Shown: in pieces, positions 30,317 through 31,325 of the stretch | Layout of the letters: each line of letters opens with the position of its first letter | Numbering within the stretch: the first letter of the stretch is position 1 | NCBI GenBank assembly: GCA_037440105.1 | Contig: JBBIUS010000009.1 | Span: 1-31,325, forward strand | DNA from: JBBIUS01 sp037440105 | Lineage (GTDB): Bacteria > Patescibacteriota > Patescibacteriia > XYB2-FULL-38-15 | DNA: 31,325 nt | Direction: 5' to 3' | Notes under the pieces: generated by a model | The model's input: the letters and a program-made list of their open reading frames with translations, nothing else | The model's database searches: none | What the model was told of the DNA's origin: nothing | Program-made: the position numbers and the translations under genes

Positions 30317-30710
30317 AAAATAAAAATATTAAATGATTTTTAATAAAATAACACAAAATTTCCTTTCTGGTGCGTTTGTTTGACGAAATCCGAACCCATT
30401 TTGAACGGAACTGACGCTCCGCCCCGCCGCCGCTCGCTGTTCCGCAAAAAAGTTTTCTTCGCATTTTTTGATTTGGCGCGCGATTTCTTTTTCTTTTAAA
30501 AGGAAAAAGAAAACTTTTTTGCGGAACTCTGCTCTGAACGAGCGGGGCGGCGGGGCTTCGCTACGGCTCGGGCGAGGCGGAATTCCCCCTACACCCCCCT
30601 TCCGCCTCGCCCTCGCTTTTGGGCGGTCTTTTTTGGCGGATTTGGAGTGCGTGCCAATTTCATTGGCGCACCGCCTCTTATATATTAGAGTATAGCTTAA
30701 AATAAAATAC
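30317..30710. other. Gene-free region with GC-rich compound palindrome
   Basis: Contains the element at 30421-30680. A 140-codon frame on the minus strand (30329-30751) runs through the palindromes and is rejected as a gene. Confidence 0.75.
30421..30611. repeat. Nested and adjacent inverted repeats (palindromic element)
   Basis: Outer arms GCCCCGCCGCCGCTCG (30421-30436) and CGAGCGGGGCGGCGGGGC (30539-30556) pair with a 2-nt bulge. Inside them a perfect 21-bp stem joins 30439-30459 to 30507-30527, and an AT-rich stem lies at 30484-30512. Beside it, GGCGAGGCGGAA (30571-30582) pairs with TTCCGCCTCGCC (30600-30611). A further stem GTGCCAAT/ATTGGCGC lies near 30651-30670. The GC content stands far above its surroundings. 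Confidence 0.85.
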
Positions 30711-30762
30711 TTGACAACGGTTATGGTAAAGAATAATATATGAATATACATTCACATATATT
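30711..30762 (+). promoter_or_regulatory. ars promoter with ArsR-type operator
   Basis: TTGACA (30711-30716), 17-nt spacer, TAATAT (30734-30739). Overlapping the -10 is the inverted repeat AATATATGAAT (30735-30745) / ATTCACATATATT (30750-30762), the size and place expected for an ArsR/SmtB-family operator. Confidence 0.75.
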
Positions 30763-30780
30763 AACAATTAACGAATTAAT

Positions 30781-31125
30781 ATGAAAAAAGAGGATGAAAA
30801 ATTACTAAATTACCTAAAACTTTTGTCAGACAAAAGTCGATATACGATTATTCTGCATTTAATGAAAGGCGAGGAATGCGTTTGTGTGTTAGCTGATGAG
30901 CTGGGATTGGAGCAAACGCTTATTTCTCACCATTTGCAGATATTACGGGAAGCGGGGCTTATCCAAAACAGAAAGGTCGGAACATGGGTGCACTATTCTC
31001 TTAATAAAAAGACATTTGCGGAAATGGAAATTTTGTACCAAAAAATTTTGGGTTCTAAAAATATTTCTGACAAGCCATGCGATTCGCACGACATTTGTCG
31101 TCAATTATTAAATGATAAAAAATAA
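30781..31125 (+). CDS. arsR: ArsR-family arsenic-responsive repressor
   Basis: 114 residues, a winged-helix ArsR/SmtB protein. The metal-site motif EECVCVLADELG matches the As(III)-binding ELCVCDL type, with the two Cys in the first recognition-domain helix. The DNA-contact helix reads QTLISHHLQILREAGLIQNRKVGTWVHYSL. Further Cys lie near the C-terminus. It likely represses its own operon and releases DNA on binding arsenite; the inverted repeat over the promoter fits. arsD follows after one base. Confidence 0.95.
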   Translation: MKKEDEKLLNYLKLLSDKSRYTIILHLMKGEECVCVLADELGLEQTLISHHLQILREAGLIQNRKVGTWVHYSLNKKTFAEMEILYQKILGSKNISDKPCDSHDICRQLLNDKK

Positions 31126-31126
31126 T

Positions 31127-31325
31127 ATGAAAACTAAAATCGTTATCTATGATCCACCGATGTGTTGTTCAAGTGGCGTCTGCGGTCCGAATCCGGACCA
31201 AGCGCTTATTAACCTGCAAGACACATTGGAAAAAGTTAAAAAGTTAGGCGTGGAAGTCGAACGGTGGCTCATTACTCAAAGTCCTCAAAAATTCAAGGAA
31301 AATCCGGCGGTGATAAAACTTATTC
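31127..31325 (+). CDS. arsD: Arsenite metallochaperone ArsD (partial, 3' end outside window)
   Basis: Sixty-six codons before the edge. The start MKTKIVIYDPPMCCSSGVCG has the vicinal Cys pair (13, 14) and Cys19 that carry arsenite in ArsD. Next comes ALINLQDTLEKVKKLGVEVERW and SPQKFKENPAV, as in the thioredoxin-like family. ArsD hands As(III) to the ArsA ATPase; an arsA and an efflux gene are likely beyond the window. The gene starts one base after the arsR stop. Confidence 0.93.
   Translation, partial: MKTKIVIYDPPMCCSSGVCGPNPDQALINLQDTLEKVKKLGVEVERWLITQSPQKFKENPAVIKLI

Noticed and set aside
30329..30751. 140-codon frame on the minus strand
   Set aside because: It runs through the GC-rich palindromes, its product is low-complexity and Arg/Pro rich, and it overlaps the ars promoter.
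1..31325. TGA recoded as glycine (genetic code 25 of some Patescibacteria)
   Set aside because: Core genes read through with no internal TGA, and some genes end in TGA at the expected place.

Overview
The window looks like a chromosomal segment of an ultra-small bacterium of the Candidate Phyla Radiation (Patescibacteria), most like the Parcubacteria. The grounds are AT-rich DNA, tRNAs without an encoded CCA, short intergenic simple repeats that run into coding sequence, a mix of core genes (infC-rpmI-rplT, ssrA/smpB, groS/groL, nusA, yidC, pyk, ppsA, pyrE) with many small membrane proteins of unknown function, and no long biosynthetic operons. TAA, TAG and TGA all act as stops. This placement is inferred from gene content; no marker tree was built.

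Layout. 1-1002 (-) is the start of a Cys-rich lipoprotein-like gene with four MopE-type metal-binding repeats; it is cut by the window edge and visibly richer in GC than its surroundings. 1499-2624 (-) is the translation operon infC-rpmI-rplT, followed at 2667-2946 by an 89-bp perfect direct repeat that includes the 3' end of tmRNA. 2931-3790 (-) is ssrA plus smpB. 3932-8393 (+) is a five-gene envelope operon: AI-2E-type permease, single-pass protein, polytopic protein, catalytically dead HtrA-like PDZ protein and Wzz-like chain-length protein. 8620-11044 (+) is an island of three single-gene units, each with its own TTGACA-type promoter, strong Shine-Dalgarno and intrinsic terminator. Each encodes a protein with one membrane segment. 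Two are paralogues that join an RRM-like N-terminal domain to a membrane anchor and a shared C-terminal helix.

11137-13002 (-) is a DHH-motif protein convergent with that island. Then come tRNA-Asp, a 40-residue basic protein, ppsA, pyk, a DUF4870-like membrane protein, groL and groS. 20808-24582 (-) holds a Tat-type lipoprotein with an HERFH zincin motif, an O-antigen-ligase-like protein, a nucleotidyltransferase-like protein and a PRC-barrel protein. 24643-28831 (-) holds yidC, nusA, a YraN-type nuclease, two small membrane proteins and a methyltransferase. After tRNA-Val, pyrE and a small helical protein comes a GC-rich compound palindrome (30421-30680). The window ends in the start of an arsenic operon (arsR, arsD) on the + strand.

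The best candidate for an undescribed system is 8564-11104: membrane-tethered RRM-like proteins with a common extracytoplasmic tail, similar promoters, and in one case a roughly 30-bp leader hairpin whose apical loop is a Shine-Dalgarno complement. Also notable are a 31-bp element at the same distance upstream of both groS and groL, the three-residue loss of the HtrA catalytic triad, and the tmRNA-end duplication.
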